Source of the DNA: Vibrio viridaestus
GTDB lineage: Bacteria > Pseudomonadota > Gammaproteobacteria > Enterobacterales > Vibrionaceae
Assembly: GCF_003856525.1 (NCBI RefSeq)
Contig: NZ_RJVQ01000002.1
Coordinates: 620,001 to 684,000, forward strand
Direction: 5' to 3'
Length of the DNA: 64,000 nucleotides
Shown: one piece after another, positions 46,013-55,268 of the stretch
Layout: each line of letters opens with the position of its first letter
Position numbering within the stretch: position 1 is the stretch's first letter
Program-made: the position numbers and the translations under genes
The notes under the pieces: model-generated
The model's input: the letters and a program-made list of their open reading frames with translations, nothing else
Databases searched by the model: none
Told to the model about the DNA's origin: nothing

Positions 46013-46752
46013 TTCGCTGAAAAGATACGGTCGAACTGATTGAGTTCGACCACTTTTGTATTGGCTTTTCTTTGCCATTTTGCCTGATTGGCAACCAGCC
46101 ACTTCTGTTGGGCATTGTTGAGGATCGCCTGACTCACAGATGCTTCTCGCAGTTCATACTCCATCGCAAATTCGACAAAATTGTCCTGATGTTTACTATT
46201 AACTCCCAGTGAAGACAAGCGACTGACGGCTGCGCAGCCGATGATGCCGATATCGGCTGAAAAACGGCTGAAAAACTGACTGACATTTTCACCAACAATA
46301 TCTCGATCGTTACTACGAATACGCCCCTCGGGGAGCCAAATTTCAGCTTGTTCATGCTGTGAGAGGATATGAGCTGCTTCGAAGTTATTGGTGACGACCC
46401 GCAGTTCGCTGTGGTGAACTAAACGTTCAGCGATGAAAGCGATGGTCGTGCCAATCCCGAGAAAGATCGTACTGCCATTGGGGATCTGACTTGCTACCTG
46501 ATCCGCGATGTGTTGTTTCTCAGATTGATTTGTTGTTTGTCGGGACAGGTAACTCCGGTTCGAAAGCGTGGCAGGCAAGCCGACACCACCATGATGTCTT
46601 CTTGCTAACCCTAAAGAGCAAAGTTCGTTGATATCGCGCCTAATTGTCTGAGTTGTGACGGAAAAGTGCTGCGATAATGCTTCAATCGAGCAATATTCTT
46701 CACGCTGAACACAATCTAAAATTTGTTCTTGGCGAACCGATAAATTATCCAT
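46009..46752 (-). CDS. DeoR-family transcriptional regulator (GlpR-like)
   Basis: The 247-residue protein has a DeoR helix-turn-helix ([20 protein letters not shown] near residues 22-42) and the DeoRC sugar-phosphate sensor domain with [15 protein letters not shown] near 95-110. GlpR-type members sense glycerol-3-phosphate. It lies 12 bases downstream of ugpQ on the same strand, facing away from ugpB, so it is the probable regulator of the Ugp regulon. Candidate sites lie in the ugpQ-ugpB gap. Confidence 0.88.
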   Translation of the reverse strand: MDNLSVRQEQILDCVQREEYCSIEALSQHFSVTTQTIRRDINELCSLGLARRHHGGVGLPATLSNRSYLSRQTTNQSEKQHIADQVASQIPNGSTIFLGIGTTIAFIAERLVHHSELRVVTNNFEAAHILSQHEQAEIWLPEGRIRSNDRDIVGENVSQFFSRFSADIGIIGCAAVSRLSSLGVNSKHQDNFVEFAMEYELREASVSQAILNNAQQKWLVANQAKWQRKANTKVVELNQFDRIFSAN

Positions 46753-46767
46753 CAATCTTCTAGCTGC

Positions 46768-47481
46768 TTAGTGTGCGTAGCGGTGAGGTTTATCCGTGAT
46801 CATCATATCCACTCCCCATTGCCAGAATGCCTGTACGTCCATGGGGTTATTGGGTGTATAGCAATATAATGCGTAGCCCCGATTTTTAATTTCCAATGCC
46901 TGCTTTTCACTGAGATGACGATAATCGCAGTGCACACTGAATGCTTCTAATTTGCTCAGAATATCAAAGGCGCTATCCGGCATTTCTTCCCAAAGTAAGC
47001 CACGACGAATTGTCGGTAGCGCTTTCTTGATTTGCTCGAGTGCACTAACGCTAAAGCTCGAAAAAATAATCTGGTTATCGCTGATGTCTACCGCGTGTAT
47101 TGCGTCTGCTACTTTCTCGCACAGCAGAGCTTCGTCATCACCAGGGTAAGGTTTTAGCTCGATATTCAAACCAATATTATGCGTTTTTGCTAAGCGTAAA
47201 GTGTCTTCCAAAGTAGGAATGGTTTCATTACTGAAAGCCTGATTGAACCAATCCCCCGCTGAGTATTGCTGTAATTCCGCTAACGTCATCTCTGCGACTT
47301 TCCCTGCACCGTTAGTGCAGCGCTCCAGCGTCTGGTCGTGAATCACAACAGGGATGTGATCGGCGGTGAGTTGAACATCCAGTTCGATCCACTGGCAGCC
47401 AAACTCAATCGCCTTTTTGAATGCAGCTAACGTATTTTCTGGCGCCTGACTTGAAAACCCACGGTGTGCCATGACTCGCAT
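46768..47481 (-). CDS. ugpQ: Glycerophosphodiester phosphodiesterase UgpQ
   Basis: The 237-residue cytoplasmic enzyme has the GDPD catalytic features: MAHRGFSSQAPENTLAAFKK at residues 4-23, WIELDVQLTAD and VVIHDQTLERCTNG. It splits glycerophosphodiesters into glycerol-3-phosphate and an alcohol. Length matches E. coli UgpQ, with no signal peptide. It is divergent from ugpB and upstream of the DeoR gene, forming a coherent G3P-acquisition regulon. Confidence 0.93.
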   Translation of the reverse strand: MRVMAHRGFSSQAPENTLAAFKKAIEFGCQWIELDVQLTADHIPVVIHDQTLERCTNGAGKVAEMTLAELQQYSAGDWFNQAFSNETIPTLEDTLRLAKTHNIGLNIELKPYPGDDEALLCEKVADAIHAVDISDNQIIFSSFSVSALEQIKKALPTIRRGLLWEEMPDSAFDILSKLEAFSVHCDYRHLSEKQALEIKNRGYALYCYTPNNPMDVQAFWQWGVDMMITDKPHRYAH

Positions 47482-47616
47482 AATGCTTACTCCACTGACG
47501 TTGTTGAAGGAAGAATTCCAAATAAATGTGACAGTTATATTGCGATCTTATGAAGAATTACTCTGTTCAAATAAGTTCATTTACTTGTCATTTTAGCGTC
47601 ATTTTTCTTCCGTAGC

Positions 47617-47671
47617 GTTCATATGAACATAAATGGAGTGAATTTTCGCCGTAAGTGAATGTTCGCTTGAA
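47617..47671. promoter_or_regulatory. Candidate DeoR/GlpR operators between ugpQ and ugpB
   Basis: GTTCATATGAAC at 47617-47628 is a perfect 12-bp palindrome, and AATGTTCGCTTGAA at 47658-47671 looks like the GlpR half-site TATGTTCG followed by a degenerate inverse. Both lie in the divergent ugpQ/ugpB promoter gap. GlpR boxes have the form TATGTTCG-N-CGAACATA, so the resemblance is partial. Confidence 0.45.
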
Positions 47672-47700
47672 TCTGAAATGAGAATGTTAGGGAAATTAGC

Positions 47701-49008
47701 ATGACGCTTAAAAAACTCGTTGGTTTGGCTATCGCAGCAACATTGGTGAGCTCACCAGTCTTTGCCAAAACAGAAATAGAATGGTGGCACGCAATGGGCG
47801 GTGCTTTGGGTAAGAAAGTAGACCAAATCGCAGCGGATTTTAACGCCAGTCACGATGAGTACGAAGTCAAACCTGTCTACAAAGGCACGTATGCAGAGAC
47901 AATGACCAGTGCGATTGCGGCGTTTCGTGCCAAAGAGCAGCCAGCGATTGTTCAGGTCTTTGAAGTCGGTACTGCGACAATGATGGGCGCAAAAAAGGCG
48001 ATTTATCCTGTTTATAAACTGATGGAAGATACCAAAGAACCTTTTAATCCCAATGATTATCTTTCTGCAGTGACCGGTTACTACACCACCAACGATGGCA
48101 AAATGCTATCGATGCCATTCAATAGCTCAACGCCTGTTCTGTATTACAACAAAGACATGTTCAAAAAAGCCGGCGTCACTGAGCCGCCAAAAACATGGGA
48201 TGAGATGGGTGAGGTTTCTCAGAAACTGCTGAAGTCTGGCGCGAAGTGTGGTTTCACTACAACGTGGCAATCCTGGACACAAATCGAGAACTTTGGTGCT
48301 CGTAATAACGTTCCTGTTGCGACGGAAAATAATGGTTTTGGCGGACTGGACACCAAGTTTGAATTCAATGCAAAACCTTATGTAGACCATATCAATCAAA
48401 TGGCGCAATGGGCAAAAGACGGCGTATTTAAATACGGTGGCCGTCAGTCTGATGGCATGCCGTTGTTCTATACCCAAGAGTGCGCAATGAGCATGGGGTC
48501 TTCTGCGGGTCTGGCTGGTATCAAAGAAAACATGAAAGGCATTGATGTGGGCGTTGCGCAGTTGCCGTATGACTCTCATGTCATTAAAGAGCCTCAGAAC
48601 ACAATCATTGGTGGTGCGTCACTTTGGGTGCTAAGTGGTCATTCAAAAGAGGAATACCAAGGTGTTGCGAAATTCTTTAAATACCTATCGAGCGCGAAAG
48701 TACAGGCAGACTGGCATCAGTTTACCGGTTATCTGCCAATTACCAAGCAAGCGTATGAGTTAACCAAGCAACAAGGTTTCTATGAGAAAAATCCAGGTGC
48801 TGAAGTAGCCGTTATTCAAATGACGTCGAAAACGCCTACGGCAAACTCAAAAGGCATTCGCTTCGGTAACTTCCTACAAACGCGTGACATCATTAACGAA
48901 GAGTTAGAGTCAGTTTGGGCGGGTAAAGAGTCAGCGAAAACTGCTCTAAACAACGCTGTTGAACGCGGTGATGAACAATTACGCCGCTTTGAACGTACAC
49001 AAAAATAA
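47701..49008 (+). CDS. ugpB: Glycerol-3-phosphate-binding periplasmic protein UgpB
   Basis: The 435-residue protein has a signal peptide (residues 1-22, ending F-A-K region) and matches E. coli UgpB closely: IEWWHAMGGALGKKVDQIA, VQVFEVGTATMMGAKKAI, MPFNSSTPVLYYNKDMFKKA and TGYLPITKQAYELTKQQGFY. It binds sn-glycerol-3-phosphate and glycerophosphocholine in the periplasm for the Ugp ABC transporter. A stem-loop follows, then ugpA, ugpE and ugpC. The ATG is 219 bases from ugpQ. Confidence 0.95.
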   Translation: MTLKKLVGLAIAATLVSSPVFAKTEIEWWHAMGGALGKKVDQIAADFNASHDEYEVKPVYKGTYAETMTSAIAAFRAKEQPAIVQVFEVGTATMMGAKKAIYPVYKLMEDTKEPFNPNDYLSAVTGYYTTNDGKMLSMPFNSSTPVLYYNKDMFKKAGVTEPPKTWDEMGEVSQKLLKSGAKCGFTTTWQSWTQIENFGARNNVPVATENNGFGGLDTKFEFNAKPYVDHINQMAQWAKDGVFKYGGRQSDGMPLFYTQECAMSMGSSAGLAGIKENMKGIDVGVAQLPYDSHVIKEPQNTIIGGASLWVLSGHSKEEYQGVAKFFKYLSSAKVQADWHQFTGYLPITKQAYELTKQQGFYEKNPGAEVAVIQMTSKTPTANSKGIRFGNFLQTRDIINEELESVWAGKESAKTALNNAVERGDEQLRRFERTQK

Positions 49009-49019
49009 TATGTATCACG

Positions 49020-49043
49020 AAAGCGGATCCTCGGGTCCGCTTT
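49020..49043 (+). other. Intercistronic hairpin between ugpB and ugpA
   Basis: AAAGCGGA at 49020-49027 pairs with TCCGCTTT at 49036-49043. Such hairpins after binding-protein genes in ABC operons commonly stabilise the upstream mRNA and lower downstream expression. It may also act as a weak terminator. Confidence 0.65.
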
Positions 49044-49066
49044 AACCTGAAATAAGTCTACTGATT

Positions 49067-49951
49067 ATGATGTCATCTCAAGTGGTGTTTAAGCATCGTT
49101 GGCTTCCGTTGATGCTTATGGCACCTCAGCTTCTTATCACGTTTGTTTTCTTTCTCTGGCCAGCAGGACAAGCGATTGTCCAATCGACTCAGCTAGAGGA
49201 TGCGTTTGGTATGTCGACAGAATTTGTCGGCATGGAAAACTTCCTGCGTTTATTTTCTGATAGTAATTATCTCGAATCTTTGGCGACGACCTTTGTCTTT
49301 AGCGCCGCGGTAGCTTGTTTGGCACTGGTTAGTGCATTGATATTGGCAGGAGTGGCGGAGAATATTGTTCGTGGCGCATTGGCGTATCGCACTTTGCTTA
49401 TCTGGCCCTACGCGGTGGCTCCTGTTGTAGCGGGTTCGTTGTGGCTGTTTTTATTTGACCCGACCATTGGCATCGTCAGTGACTGGATTCGCTTTCTGGG
49501 TGTGGACTGGAACCCAAAGCTGAACGGGACGCAAGCACTGATCATGGTGGTGATTGCCTCGACGTGGAAACAGGTCAGCTATAACTTTCTTTTCTTCCTT
49601 GCGGCGCTGCAGTCGGTACCCAAGTCTCTCCATGAAGCGGCAGCAATTGATGGCAGCGGTCCGGTAAGACGTTTTCTCACGATCAGTTTTCCGCTGATCA
49701 CACCAACCAGCTTCTTCTTGCTGGTCGTCAATTTTGTGTACGCTTTCTTTGATACCTTCGCCGTTATCCATGCGATGACTCAGGGCGGCCCAAGCAACAG
49801 TACGTCGACGCTGGTGTATAAAGTCTATAACGATGGCTTTATTGGATTGGATATGGGTTCATCAGCGGCGCAGTCGGTCATCCTGATGATTATCGTCGGG
49901 CTGCTTACGGTGATTCAGTTTAAATACGTTGAGAAGAAGGTGACTTACTGA
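49067..49951 (+). CDS. ugpA: Glycerol-3-phosphate ABC transporter permease UgpA
   Basis: The 294-residue inner-membrane protein has six membrane segments and the EAA loop EAAAIDGSGPVRRFLTISFP near residues 190-210 that contacts the ATPase. It resembles E. coli UgpA. Its TGA overlaps the ugpE ATG (TGATG), so the two permeases are coupled. The start could be either of two adjacent ATG codons. Confidence 0.93.
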   Translation: MMSSQVVFKHRWLPLMLMAPQLLITFVFFLWPAGQAIVQSTQLEDAFGMSTEFVGMENFLRLFSDSNYLESLATTFVFSAAVACLALVSALILAGVAENIVRGALAYRTLLIWPYAVAPVVAGSLWLFLFDPTIGIVSDWIRFLGVDWNPKLNGTQALIMVVIASTWKQVSYNFLFFLAALQSVPKSLHEAAAIDGSGPVRRFLTISFPLITPTSFFLLVVNFVYAFFDTFAVIHAMTQGGPSNSTSTLVYKVYNDGFIGLDMGSSAAQSVILMIIVGLLTVIQFKYVEKKVTY

Positions 49952-50799
49952 TGGTAGAGAAAAGACCGTTATTCAAATTATTTTGTCATCTGACTTTGAT
50001 TCTCGGCATTGTATCGGTCGCGTTTCCCGTCTGGCTGGCGATTGTGGCGACGACCCATAGCAACAACGAGTTTGCGACTGGCACACCGCTTTGGTTTGGC
50101 CATTTAGGTCTCGATGTGTTTAAAGATCTGTTCAATTCGCAAGACAAAGTGAATAACTCAGAGTTTCCGTTAGCGCTCATGTTAACCAATTCATTGATCA
50201 TGGCGCTGTGTATCACTGTAGGCAAATTGGTGATTTCGATTCTTTCAGCGTATGCGGTGGTGTTCTTTCGCTTTCCGGGAAGAATGCTGGCGTTCTGGGT
50301 GATCTTTTTCACGCTTATGTTGCCAGTAGAAGTGCGCATCATGCCGACGTTCGAAGTGATCACCAACTTACACATGCTCAATTCGTTTTACGGTTTAACG
50401 ATTCCACTTATCGCCAGTGCGACAGCAACGTTTTTATTTCGTCAGTTCTTTATGACGGTTCCCAATGAACTGGTTGAAGCCGCACGTATTGATGGCGCGG
50501 GCCCGTGGCGGTTCTTTTTCGATATCTTGTTGCCACTATCGCGCACCAACATCGCAGCACTATTCGTTATTACCTTTATCTACGGCTGGAACCAGTATTT
50601 GTGGCCGTTACTAATAACCACAGACATCAAATACTACACCATCGTGATGGGCATTAAGCAGCTACTTAACGTCAACGATGGCATCGTGGAATGGAACAAA
50701 ATTATGGCTATCACCCTTATCGCTATGCTGCCACCTGTACTGGTGGTGATTGGTATGCAAAAAGCGTTTGTGAAGGGACTGGTCGACTCGGAGAAATAA
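49951..50799 (+). CDS. ugpE: Glycerol-3-phosphate ABC transporter permease UgpE
   Basis: The 282-residue inner-membrane protein has six membrane segments and the EAA loop VEAARIDGAGPWRFFFDILL near residues 175-195. It matches UgpE and forms the channel with UgpA. The start overlaps the end of ugpA, and ugpC begins three bases after its stop. Confidence 0.93.
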   Translation: MVEKRPLFKLFCHLTLILGIVSVAFPVWLAIVATTHSNNEFATGTPLWFGHLGLDVFKDLFNSQDKVNNSEFPLALMLTNSLIMALCITVGKLVISILSAYAVVFFRFPGRMLAFWVIFFTLMLPVEVRIMPTFEVITNLHMLNSFYGLTIPLIASATATFLFRQFFMTVPNELVEAARIDGAGPWRFFFDILLPLSRTNIAALFVITFIYGWNQYLWPLLITTDIKYYTIVMGIKQLLNVNDGIVEWNKIMAITLIAMLPPVLVVIGMQKAFVKGLVDSEK

Positions 50800-50802
50800 A
50801 TT

Positions 50803-51909
50803 ATGGCGACATTAACGTTAACAGACATTAAAAAGTCCTACTCAAATGGCTTTCAGGCGATACATGGTGTTGGTCTGGATATCGATGATGGTGAGATGGT
50901 GGTACTCGTAGGCCCTAGTGGGTGTGGTAAATCAACATTGCTAAGAATGATTGCAGGGCTTGAAGAGATAAGCTCCGGTGAGCTGATGATTGACCAACAG
51001 CCAGTTAATGACCTCGAACCGGGTCAACGTGATATTGCGATGGTATTCCAGAATTACGCGTTGTATCCGCATATGTCGGTATTCGACAACATGGCGTATG
51101 GACTGAAAAACCGCAAAGTACCTAAAGACCAAATTCGCGAAATGGTGGAAGAAACCGCCACCATGCTAGAGCTTGATCATCTGTTGGATCGTAAACCAAA
51201 ACAATTGTCCGGCGGTCAGCGTCAGCGCGTTGCAATGGGACGAGCAATTGTCCGTTCTCCTAAAGTCTTTTTGTTTGATGAACCTCTGTCTAACTTAGAT
51301 GCAAAACTGCGTGTACAAATGCGTCTGGAAATTAAAAAGCTGCAGCGCCGATTGAGAACAACATCGGTGTATGTGACGCATGATCAGGTCGAAGCGATGA
51401 CCCTTGGCGATAAACTGGTGGTGCTGAATAAAGGTAATATCGAACAGGTGGGAACACCGATGGAGATCTACCAAAAGCCAGCGTCCTTGTTTGTTGCGAC
51501 ATTCATCGGTGCACCTGCGATGAATATCTTAACCGGTTTGGTCACAGCCGATGGACTGCAGCTTGGTGACTACGAATTCAAGATGGGCACGGAGTGGTGG
51601 AGTCTGGGTAAAGTCAAACTTGGGATGCGTCCGGAACACATTCAGATCGTTGACGATAACCCAATGTTTGAAGCGCAAATTGACATGATGGAAGCCCTTG
51701 GTGCCGACTTATTACTCTATTGCCATATTCGTGATTGTGATGATCAGAAACTGATTATTCGCGTACACGGTGAGAGACAATTTACAACGGGAGAAATGCT
51801 CGGTCTCGCCATTGATGTCGATAATATCCACTTATTTGATGCGCCGACTGGGCAACGTCTGCCATCACCGTCATCGGTTGGAATGCAGAGTGAGATTGTG
51901 AATGGCTAG
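50803..51909 (+). CDS. ugpC: Glycerol-3-phosphate ABC transporter ATPase UgpC
   Basis: The 368-residue protein is a MalK-type ATPase. The Walker A motif is GPSGCGKST near residues 37-45, the signature [13 protein letters not shown] near 136, Walker [12 protein letters not shown] near 155-166, and the switch His in [12 protein letters not shown]. The C-terminal regulatory OB-like domain is present. It energises UgpAE. It overlaps the following HAD gene by eight bases, so that gene belongs to the same operon. Confidence 0.93.
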   Translation: MATLTLTDIKKSYSNGFQAIHGVGLDIDDGEMVVLVGPSGCGKSTLLRMIAGLEEISSGELMIDQQPVNDLEPGQRDIAMVFQNYALYPHMSVFDNMAYGLKNRKVPKDQIREMVEETATMLELDHLLDRKPKQLSGGQRQRVAMGRAIVRSPKVFLFDEPLSNLDAKLRVQMRLEIKKLQRRLRTTSVYVTHDQVEAMTLGDKLVVLNKGNIEQVGTPMEIYQKPASLFVATFIGAPAMNILTGLVTADGLQLGDYEFKMGTEWWSLGKVKLGMRPEHIQIVDDNPMFEAQIDMMEALGADLLLYCHIRDCDDQKLIIRVHGERQFTTGEMLGLAIDVDNIHLFDAPTGQRLPSPSSVGMQSEIVNG

Positions 51910-52711
51910 AGCGATACAGCAGTTAAGTGCTGACAGTGCGAAAAAGATTCAGTGGCTACTTACGGATGTGGACGACACTCTGACCTGGAGAGGCAGATTG
52001 CCACCAGAAACGCTCGCGTCACTGGACCGTTTACATCGCTCTGGGATTAAAGTGGTCGCGGTAACCGGTGCCTGTGCAGGATGGTGTGACCATATAGCGA
52101 AGCTTTGGCCTTTGCATGGCGTGATCGGTGAGAATGGCGCGTTCTGGATGGTGAAAAATCGCGATGGATTTAAGACCCATTATGCCCAACCGCTGGAAAC
52201 CATGAGTCTGCATCAATATCAGTTACGTGAGAGAGTTCAGGAGATTCTGGATGACTATCCGGGCGTCGATTTTGCGGCCGACCAAAGTTACCGCGTCTGC
52301 GATGTGGCGATTAACTTGAGCCAAGACCGAGAGCCAGTGGACAAAGTGGTTGCTCAGGCAATAGCAGAACGCATTCGTGGCTTAACCATTGATGGTGCGC
52401 CAGTAAACGCGATGCTCAGTTCGATTCACATCAACGCTTGGGTTGGTGAGCATAGCAAGCAGCTCAGCGGCGAATCGTTTCTACGGATAATGGCGCAGCA
52501 GGATAACCTTGATTTAGAAACGGTAACCTATGTCGGTGACTCCCACAATGACGAGAGCATGTTTGCTTGGCTGCCGCTGACCTTCGGTGTGAACAACATT
52601 CTGGCAGTGATGGACGATTTAACTCATCGGCCTGATTTTATTACCGATCGTAACGGCGGATATGGGTTTTCTGAATTAGCGGAAAGGCTATTGGATTTAC
52701 GTCGAGCATAG
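51902..52711 (+). CDS. HAD-superfamily (type IIB) phosphatase at the end of the ugp operon
   Basis: The 269-residue protein has the HAD motif I DVDDT near residues 22-26, a Thr of [10 protein letters not shown] as motif II, and a motif [11 protein letters not shown] near 215. The fold is the Cof/mannosyl-3-phosphoglycerate phosphatase type. Its gene overlaps ugpC, so it should act on a product linked to glycerol-3-phosphate uptake, perhaps releasing phosphate. E. coli ugpBAECQ has no such gene. The true substrate is unknown. Confidence 0.75.
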   Translation: MARAIQQLSADSAKKIQWLLTDVDDTLTWRGRLPPETLASLDRLHRSGIKVVAVTGACAGWCDHIAKLWPLHGVIGENGAFWMVKNRDGFKTHYAQPLETMSLHQYQLRERVQEILDDYPGVDFAADQSYRVCDVAINLSQDREPVDKVVAQAIAERIRGLTIDGAPVNAMLSSIHINAWVGEHSKQLSGESFLRIMAQQDNLDLETVTYVGDSHNDESMFAWLPLTFGVNNILAVMDDLTHRPDFITDRNGGYGFSELAERLLDLRRA

Positions 52712-52716
52712 TAAAA

Positions 52717-52737
52717 GTGGAGTCTGTCAGACTCCAC
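52717..52737. terminator. Bidirectional stem-loop between convergent genes
   Basis: GTGGAGTCTG at 52717-52726 pairs with CAGACTCCAC at 52728-52737. It lies between the ends of the ugp operon and the minus-strand EamA gene. On the minus strand it is followed by CTTTTAC, so it may end both transcripts, though the T-run is short. Confidence 0.5.
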
Positions 52738-52743
52738 ACATCA

Positions 52744-53646
52744 TTAACTCATCGCGATACCAATAAAGATCAATACCATTCCCGTAGCCTGAAACCAGTG
52801 CAAACTCTCGCCAAGAAATAGCATCGATAAAATAACGCCAAATACTGGCAGCAAGTGAATCGACAGTCCGGCCTTACTCGGACCCATGCGTTCGACTGCA
52901 GTGGTGTAGAGTAGGTAGGCCAGAACCGAAGGTACCACGCCAATGTAGGCGAGACTTAGAATCGAGTGGGTATTCCAAACTGGCACTTCGCCAAGGCTGA
53001 CTTCCGTCCAGTAAAATGGGATTAAAATCAGCATTCCAATCGCCATCTGCACGGAAGTGAGACCAAGACGATTGACGTTCTTTGGCAGATGCTTTAATCC
53101 AAGGGTATAGATTGCCCAACAAACCATGGCGACAAAGATAATCAGGTCGCCGTGGTTAAAACTCATATTGTAGATGGTGGCAAGTTGACCATGAGAGACA
53201 ATAGTGATGACACCGGTGAACGAAATCCCCATTCCTATCCAGCTCTTTATGCCCAGTTTTTGATGGAAAACGACCCAGCAAATCAGAGAAATCAGTAACG
53301 GGATAAAGGAGTTAAGAATGATACCGTTGTTGGCTGACGTAAACTGTAAACCATAATAGATCAATGAGTTAAATGCACTGATGCCGGTGACAGAGGTCAG
53401 CAGAATCAGCCAACGATTTTCCCAGTAGACTGGTGCATCACGACGAATTGAACGATAGGCGAACGGCAGCAGAATCACCAAGGCAATGATCCAACGATAA
53501 AACGATAATGTCAGTGGTGGAATTTCACCCCGAACAGAGCGTCCGATAATAAAATTACCCGCCCAGAATAATGGCGGCAGTGTGAGCAGAAAAAACAGAA
53601 TTGCCCGCTCTTTGAACGGCGGTGTCTGCGGCGTTGATATCATCAT
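52744..53646 (-). CDS. EamA/DMT-family transporter
   Basis: The 300-residue inner-membrane protein has ten segments in two EamA repeats, with LFWAGNFIIGRSVRGEIPPL near the start and SVLAYLLYTTAVERMGPSKA in the second repeat. The family exports small metabolites; the substrate is unknown. Two adjacent ATG codons (53646 or 53643) could start it. It converges with the ugp operon and lies upstream of a MocR gene on the same strand, 97 bases after that gene's end. Confidence 0.88.
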   Translation of the reverse strand: MMISTPQTPPFKERAILFFLLTLPPLFWAGNFIIGRSVRGEIPPLTLSFYRWIIALVILLPFAYRSIRRDAPVYWENRWLILLTSVTGISAFNSLIYYGLQFTSANNGIILNSFIPLLISLICWVVFHQKLGIKSWIGMGISFTGVITIVSHGQLATIYNMSFNHGDLIIFVAMVCWAIYTLGLKHLPKNVNRLGLTSVQMAIGMLILIPFYWTEVSLGEVPVWNTHSILSLAYIGVVPSVLAYLLYTTAVERMGPSKAGLSIHLLPVFGVILSMLFLGESLHWFQATGMVLIFIGIAMS

Positions 53647-53743
53647 TATTATGCTGTCCCTGTCTTATCGATGTTATCGGTTTACATTAAGGGGGACAGC
53701 ATAACAGCTATTCAATAAGGTGGATATTGATCTTGGCGTGAAT

Positions 53744-55189
53744 TCAGTCTTTCTCTTCGAGCAACTGATAGAACAGATCCGCGAGATGTTTTATGTCCAT
53801 ATCAATACGATTGATATCTGCGTTTCCAAAGCCTAAAACGGCACCTTGCCAGTCTCGGTTTGGGGCATGACTTTCATACGCCGATATCGCCCGTACTTTC
53901 AACTGGTGTGTTTTAGCCAGATCCGATAAGCGATTTTCACACACTTTACTATGCCAGATGATGGTAATGTGTAATCCTGCTGCCTGACTGATAATCTCGA
54001 TATCACCGTTAAAATGAGCCTCGATAGCCGCCACCATTGCCTGATGCTTATCCTGATAAATACGGCGCATTTTACGAATATGACGCTGCAAATGCCCTTC
54101 ATTCAGAAACTGAGCGAGTGCGAGTTGAGAGGCCGCTGCAAGTTCACCACCCAAGGTTTGTTTGATATTACAGCACTTTTCGACCATGGATGGTGGCACG
54201 ACCATATAACCAAGGCGCATACTGTTAAACATCACTTTACTCAGCGAGCCGATATAAATCACATTATCGGAATAACCAAATTCATGGGCCAAACCCTGCA
54301 AACTTGGATAGGGTTGATGGGCAAACTGAAATTCACTGTCGTAGTCATCTTCGATAATCACGCTCTGATTCAATGCCGCCCATTCTAGTAATTCAAGTCG
54401 CTCCGCTACGGGCATAGATAAACCAAGTGGGTATTGGTTACTGGGGGTGACATACACGGTTTTTGCCGTCGCGTTTTTTAAGGACGAAAAATCCCAGCCG
54501 CTCTGTTTGTCGATAGGAAAGGGGATATTGTTCATATTGAACAGGTCCAGTACCGCGCGCACATTGCCGTAACCGGGCTCTTCAAATATGACATCGCCGC
54601 CAAAGTTAGCCGTCGCAAGCAGCGCAATAGAAATCGCCTGCTGCGCGCCATGCGTAATGATGACCTGCTCAGGTGAGCAATAAACCGTACGACTGGAAGA
54701 GACATAGTGCGCAATCGCGTCGCGCAGAACTCGCAAACCCTGAAGATCGTTATACCCGAGATAAGCACGGCGCTGACCTTGTTGGTGAATCATTTGCGAC
54801 CAGCGTTTAATCGGGAAAACCTCCAGATCCGGAACTCCGGGAGAAAAGGACCGCAGTGAATGCTCATTCGTGTCTTCAACCGAGTTGGTTAGCTCAACGC
54901 TTTCACCCACATAAAACTGTTCAGGCAGGCTGACCGCAACAAAGAAGCCTGAGCCAACATGACTTTTGAGATAGCCTTCTGCGACCAACTGCTCGTATGT
55001 GGCAACTACGGTATTGCGACCGAGTCCCATTCTGGCGGCGAGCTCGCGTGTTGAAGGCAGCTTGGCGTTGCTGTGCCAAAGACCAGAAACGATCTTGGCT
55101 CGAATGGCATTAAACAGTTTTTCTTGCTTGGTCTGTCCCTGTTCCGTCAGGGCTAAATCACCGATATCAATGATCAAAATTGGTTCCAC
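53744..55189 (-). CDS. MocR/PdxR-type GntR-aminotransferase regulator
   Basis: The 481-residue protein has a GntR winged helix (KLPSTRELAARMGLGRNTVV near residues 36-55) and a class I aminotransferase-like domain with the PLP-binding SLSKVMFNSMRLGYMV. This resembles PdxR-like regulators. The start is uncertain; GTG at 55189 gives a family-like length. It is divergent from a pyridoxamine-phosphate-oxidase-like gene, and two inverted copies of a ten-base motif lie around its start, so it may control that gene in response to PLP or an amine. Confidence 0.82.
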   Translation of the reverse strand: MEPILIIDIGDLALTEQGQTKQEKLFNAIRAKIVSGLWHSNAKLPSTRELAARMGLGRNTVVATYEQLVAEGYLKSHVGSGFFVAVSLPEQFYVGESVELTNSVEDTNEHSLRSFSPGVPDLEVFPIKRWSQMIHQQGQRRAYLGYNDLQGLRVLRDAIAHYVSSSRTVYCSPEQVIITHGAQQAISIALLATANFGGDVIFEEPGYGNVRAVLDLFNMNNIPFPIDKQSGWDFSSLKNATAKTVYVTPSNQYPLGLSMPVAERLELLEWAALNQSVIIEDDYDSEFQFAHQPYPSLQGLAHEFGYSDNVIYIGSLSKVMFNSMRLGYMVVPPSMVEKCCNIKQTLGGELAAASQLALAQFLNEGHLQRHIRKMRRIYQDKHQAMVAAIEAHFNGDIEIISQAAGLHITIIWHSKVCENRLSDLAKTHQLKVRAISAYESHAPNRDWQGAVLGFGNADINRIDMDIKHLADLFYQLLEEKD

Positions 55190-55230
55190 TAAATATTTAA
55201 AAACGGCACTTAATAAGAGTACCAATTTTG
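55175..55230. promoter_or_regulatory. Two inverted copies of ACCAATTTTG at the MocR/PPOX promoters
   Basis: ACCAATTTTG occurs on the plus strand at 55221-55230 and on the minus strand at 55175-55184, centres 46 bases apart. The inner copy overlaps the first codons of the MocR gene if GTG 55189 is the start, which argues for an autoregulatory site. The second copy lies about 40 bases before the oxidase-like gene. Confidence 0.45.
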
Positions 55231-55268
55231 GTTTTAATAGGACAACAATTTCTTATGAGGATTTTACA

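Noticed and set aside
48127-48579. 150-codon minus-strand frame inside ugpB
   Set aside because: It is the shadow of a strongly conserved ugpB reading frame, with Arg/His-rich composition typical of an antisense frame.
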